From: Streptomyces sp. MST-110588
Lineage (GTDB): Bacteria > Actinomycetota > Actinomycetes > Streptomycetales > Streptomycetaceae
Direction: 5' to 3'
Assembly: GCF_022695595.1 (NCBI RefSeq)
Contig: NZ_CP074380.1
Coordinates: 5,320,001 to 5,384,000, forward strand
Length of the DNA: 64,000 nt
Below are positions 61,477-64,000 of the stretch, piece after piece. The notes under the pieces are model-generated. The model did not search any database. It saw only the letters and a list, made by a program, of their open reading frames with translations, and had not been told where the DNA came from. The translations under genes were made by a program, and so were the position numbers. Position 1 is the stretch's first letter. Every line of letters starts with the position of its first letter.

Positions 61477-64000
61477 ATGGATCTGCGATTGCGCGGGCGG
61501 CGGTTGTATGCGACGGCTGCCGCTCTGGCCGTACTCATAGGCGGTGGTACGTGGGTGGCCACCGCCTCGGACGGTGCGCCCGCCGTGCGCCAGGAGGACC
61601 GGGTGCTGACCATGCCGCAGGCCCCGGAAAGCGGGGTGGACGGGGGCGGTAAGGGAGGGGTGCGGATCGACACGTCGTTCTTCACCGCCGAGGACGGGCG
61701 GAGGCGGCGTCCCGCCGTACTGCTGGGCCATGGCTTCGGCGGCAGCAAGGACGAGGTACGGGCCCAGGCGCAGCAGTTGGCGCGGGACGGCTACGCGGTG
61801 CTGACCTGGTCGGCACGCGGGTTCGGCAAGTCGGGCGGGAAGATCGGGCTCAACGACCCGAAGGCGGAGGTCGCCGACGTCAGCCGGCTGATCGACTGGC
61901 TGGCGAAGCGGCCCGAGGTACGGCTCGACAAGGCCGGCGACCCGCGCGTCGGCGTCGCCGGGGCCTCGTACGGGGGCGCGGTCTCGCTGCTGGCGGCCGG
62001 GTACGACCAGCGGGTCGACGCCATCGCGCCGCAGATCACGTACTGGAATCTCGCCGACGCGCTGGTACCCAACGGCGTCTTCAAGAAGCTGTGGGCAGGG
62101 GTGTTCTTCACGACCGGAGCGGCCGGGTTCGGTACGGAGACGGACCCGGACAAGAAGCCGGAGGAAGGCAGGGGAGAGGAAGGCAGGGGGACGGGGACCG
62201 GGGCCGGCGGAGGGGCTTCGGTGGGTGAGGGGCGTACAGGAAGGGACGGCGACAGGCGGCCGACGGCGCGGGACGGCGGCTGCGGGCGGTTCGAGCGGCA
62301 GTTGTGCGAGATGTACGAGCGGATCGCCGTCGCGGGCAAGCCGGACGACGCGGCCCGCGCGCTGCTCCAGGAGCGCAGCCCGTCCGCCGTCGGCGACCGG
62401 ATCAAGGTGCCGACGCTGATCATCCAGGGCCAGGCCGACTCGCTGTTCACCCTCGGCCAGGCCGATGCCATGGCCAAGGCCATCAAGAAGAACGGCGCGC
62501 CGGTCGCCGTCGACTGGATCGCGGGCGGCCACGACGGCGGTGATCACGAGACCGCGCGCGTCGAGGCCCGTACGAAGGCGTGGTTCGACCGTTATCTGAA
62601 GGGTGAGCAAGGCGCCGACACCGGGCCGGCCTTCCGCGTCAGCCGTACCGGGGGAGTGGACTCCACCAACGGCTCGGCCCGGCTGCGCGGCGCGAGCGGC
62701 GAGAGCTACCCCGGGCTGGACGGTGATCCACGCACGGTACGGCTGACCGGCCGCGAGCAGACCATCGCCAACCCGGCCGGCGCCAACCCGCCCTCGGTCT
62801 CCGGCGTGCCGGGCATCGGCGGTATCGCCGGACTCAGCCGCCTGACCGGCCTGGGCGTGGGCCTCTCCCTCGACGTCCCCGGCCAGTTCGCGCGCTTCGA
62901 CTCCGCGCCGCTGACTTCGTCCGTACGGGCCACGGGTGAGCCGAGGACACGCGTACACGTGAAGGCCGACGGACGGGGCGCGGGCCGGAGTACGGACGCG
63001 GTGATCTTCGCCAAGGTGTACGACGTCGGGCCGGACGGGCGGCAGCAGCGGCTGCCCGCGCAGCTCGTGGCGCCGTACCGGATCACCGGTGCCGACGGGG
63101 AGAAGGGCCGGACGGTCGAGCTGCGGCTGCCCGCCATCGATCATGAATTCCTGGCGGGGCACCGGATGCGGCTGGTCCTGTCCGCGACGGACCTGGCGTA
63201 CGCCTCGCCGGCCGAGCCCGCCACGTACACCGTCTCGCTCGCCGGGGGCGGGTCTGCGGCTGGAGGGTCCGCGGCTGACGGGTCCGCGGCCGGTGACGAC
63301 GGCCGTGCGGCCACCACCGGTGTCCTGAGCGTGCCGACCGCGCCCGGCGTACGCAGCGCCGCGGCCCCGCTCCCCGCGTGGACCTGGGGCCTGCCGGTGG
63401 CCGGTGCCGTCCTTGCCGCGCTGCTGCTGCTCGTCGGCCGGCGCCGGGCCGCGGCCGGCGCACCCGATCCGTCCCTGGCCGAAGTGCCGCTCCAGATCAC
63501 GGGCCTGAGCAAGCGGTACGCGAAGTCCGCCGACCGGTACGCCGTACGGGGGCTGTCCTTCCGCGTCGAGAAGGGCCAGGTGCTCGGCCTCCTCGGCCCC
63601 AACGGCGCGGGCAAGACCACCACCCTGCGCATGCTGATGGGCCTGATCAAGCCGGACGACGGCGAGATCCGGGTCTTCGGGCACGCGATCCGGCCCGGCG
63701 CGCCGGTGCTCTCGCGGGTCGGCTCCTTCGTCGAGGGCGCCGGTTTCCTGCCGCACCTCTCCGGCCGGGCCAACCTCGACCTCTACTGGCAGGCCACCGG
63801 CCGTCCGGCACAGGACGCGCACATGGAGGAGGCGCTGGAGATCGCCGGGCTGGGCGACGCGCTCCAGCGCGCCGTGCGCACGTACTCCCAGGGCATGCGG
63901 CAGCGGCTGGCCATCGCCCAGGCCATGCTCGGCCTCCCGGACCTGCTGATCCTGGACGAGCCGACCAACGGGCTGGACCCGCCGCAGATCCGCGAGATGC
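61477..64000 (+). CDS. Fusion of an alpha/beta hydrolase (S15-like) with an ABC transporter ATPase (3' end outside window)
   Basis: ATG 61477; 841 codons are visible. A signal-anchor (LYATAAALAVLIGGGTWVA) is followed by an alpha/beta-hydrolase: LLGHGFGGSKDEV, VAGASYGGAVSLLAAGYD with the nucleophile Ser, IQGQADSLFTLGQ with Asp and GGHDGGDHE with His. A beta-sandwich resembling the X-Pro dipeptidyl-peptidase C-domain follows, then a helix (LPVAGAVLAALLLLVG) and a cytoplasmic ATPase: LGLLGPNGAGKTTTLRMLM (Walker A), SQGMRQRLAIAQAM (signature) and LLILDEPTNGLDP (Walker B). The layout places the hydrolase outside and the ATPase inside. A permease partner probably follows beyond the window edge. Confidence 0.9.
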   Translation, partial: MDLRLRGRRLYATAAALAVLIGGGTWVATASDGAPAVRQEDRVLTMPQAPESGVDGGGKGGVRIDTSFFTAEDGRRRRPAVLLGHGFGGSKDEVRAQAQQLARDGYAVLTWSARGFGKSGGKIGLNDPKAEVADVSRLIDWLAKRPEVRLDKAGDPRVGVAGASYGGAVSLLAAGYDQRVDAIAPQITYWNLADALVPNGVFKKLWAGVFFTTGAAGFGTETDPDKKPEEGRGEEGRGTGTGAGGGASVGEGRTGRDGDRRPTARDGGCGRFERQLCEMYERIAVAGKPDDAARALLQERSPSAVGDRIKVPTLIIQGQADSLFTLGQADAMAKAIKKNGAPVAVDWIAGGHDGGDHETARVEARTKAWFDRYLKGEQGADTGPAFRVSRTGGVDSTNGSARLRGASGESYPGLDGDPRTVRLTGREQTIANPAGANPPSVSGVPGIGGIAGLSRLTGLGVGLSLDVPGQFARFDSAPLTSSVRATGEPRTRVHVKADGRGAGRSTDAVIFAKVYDVGPDGRQQRLPAQLVAPYRITGADGEKGRTVELRLPAIDHEFLAGHRMRLVLSATDLAYASPAEPATYTVSLAGGGSAAGGSAADGSAAGDDGRAATTGVLSVPTAPGVRSAAAPLPAWTWGLPVAGAVLAALLLLVGRRRAAAGAPDPSLAEVPLQITGLSKRYAKSADRYAVRGLSFRVEKGQVLGLLGPNGAGKTTTLRMLMGLIKPDDGEIRVFGHAIRPGAPVLSRVGSFVEGAGFLPHLSGRANLDLYWQATGRPAQDAHMEEALEIAGLGDALQRAVRTYSQGMRQRLAIAQAMLGLPDLLILDEPTNGLDPPQIREM

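Noticed and set aside
59518..63822. 1434-codon minus-strand ORF opposite mmsA and the hydrolase fusion
   Set aside because: Overlaps two well-supported plus-strand genes and lacks any recognisable domain.

Overview
The window looks like a chromosome segment from a Streptomyces or a close relative. GC content is very high, most codons end in G or C, GTG starts are frequent, and many proteins are secreted or lipid-anchored. The citrate synthase, RecD2-type helicase and DnaE1-type polymerase are of actinobacterial type. No rRNA, tRNA, CRISPR array, insertion sequence or phage was recognised. Both edges cut genes: a large toxin gene runs off the left edge and a hydrolase-ABC fusion runs off the right.

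Region by region. 1-5.7 kb (-): a polymorphic-toxin locus with a proline-rich possible immunity protein, a WXG100-like protein and a giant toxin carrying a papain-fold glutamine-deamidase domain. 5.8-9.2 kb (-): a MerR regulator, an MFS exporter and a VC0807-type membrane protein. 9.2-13.1 kb (-): an ABC ATPase, a YhgE/Pip permease and a TetR regulator, overlapping and closed by a strong hairpin. 13.3-28.7 kb: secreted and envelope functions, namely a GH65 hydrolase with a discoidin domain, a penicillin-binding protein, a phytase-like esterase, a fused ABC exporter, small secreted proteins, an S37 peptidase and a GH3 hexosaminidase. 29-34.8 kb (+): dnaE and a secreted protein-arginine deiminase. 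35-39.5 kb: LysR/EamA, a sugar isomerase and a MarR-GNAT fusion.

39.7-43 kb (+): a coupled three-gene operon of a Gfo/Idh dehydrogenase, a DUF993 aldolase-like protein and a sugar-phosphate isomerase, probably catabolic with unknown substrate. 43.2-47 kb: recD2 and citA. 47.4-48.1 kb: a copper chaperone behind a CsoR-type operator. 48.2-51.9 kb: DedA, a second Gfo/Idh enzyme, a SUKH protein, a ketopantoate-reductase-like enzyme and a small HTH protein. 52.2-61.3 kb: a myo-inositol catabolic cluster. iolG and iolE read left; iolC, a Cgl0159-like barrel, iolB, iolD and mmsA/iolA read right from a shared promoter region with repeated TAAGGAC boxes. Together these cover inositol oxidation, dehydration, ring opening, isomerisation, phosphorylation, probable aldol cleavage and formation of acetyl-CoA. 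No transporter or IolR-type regulator is in the window.

A recurring oddity is that several otherwise intact genes (toxin gene, GH65 gene, DUF993 gene, iolC, perhaps a small lipoprotein gene) lose frame at G or C runs. Each is restored by adding one base to a run. This fits homopolymer undercalls in the assembly better than decay of many genes.
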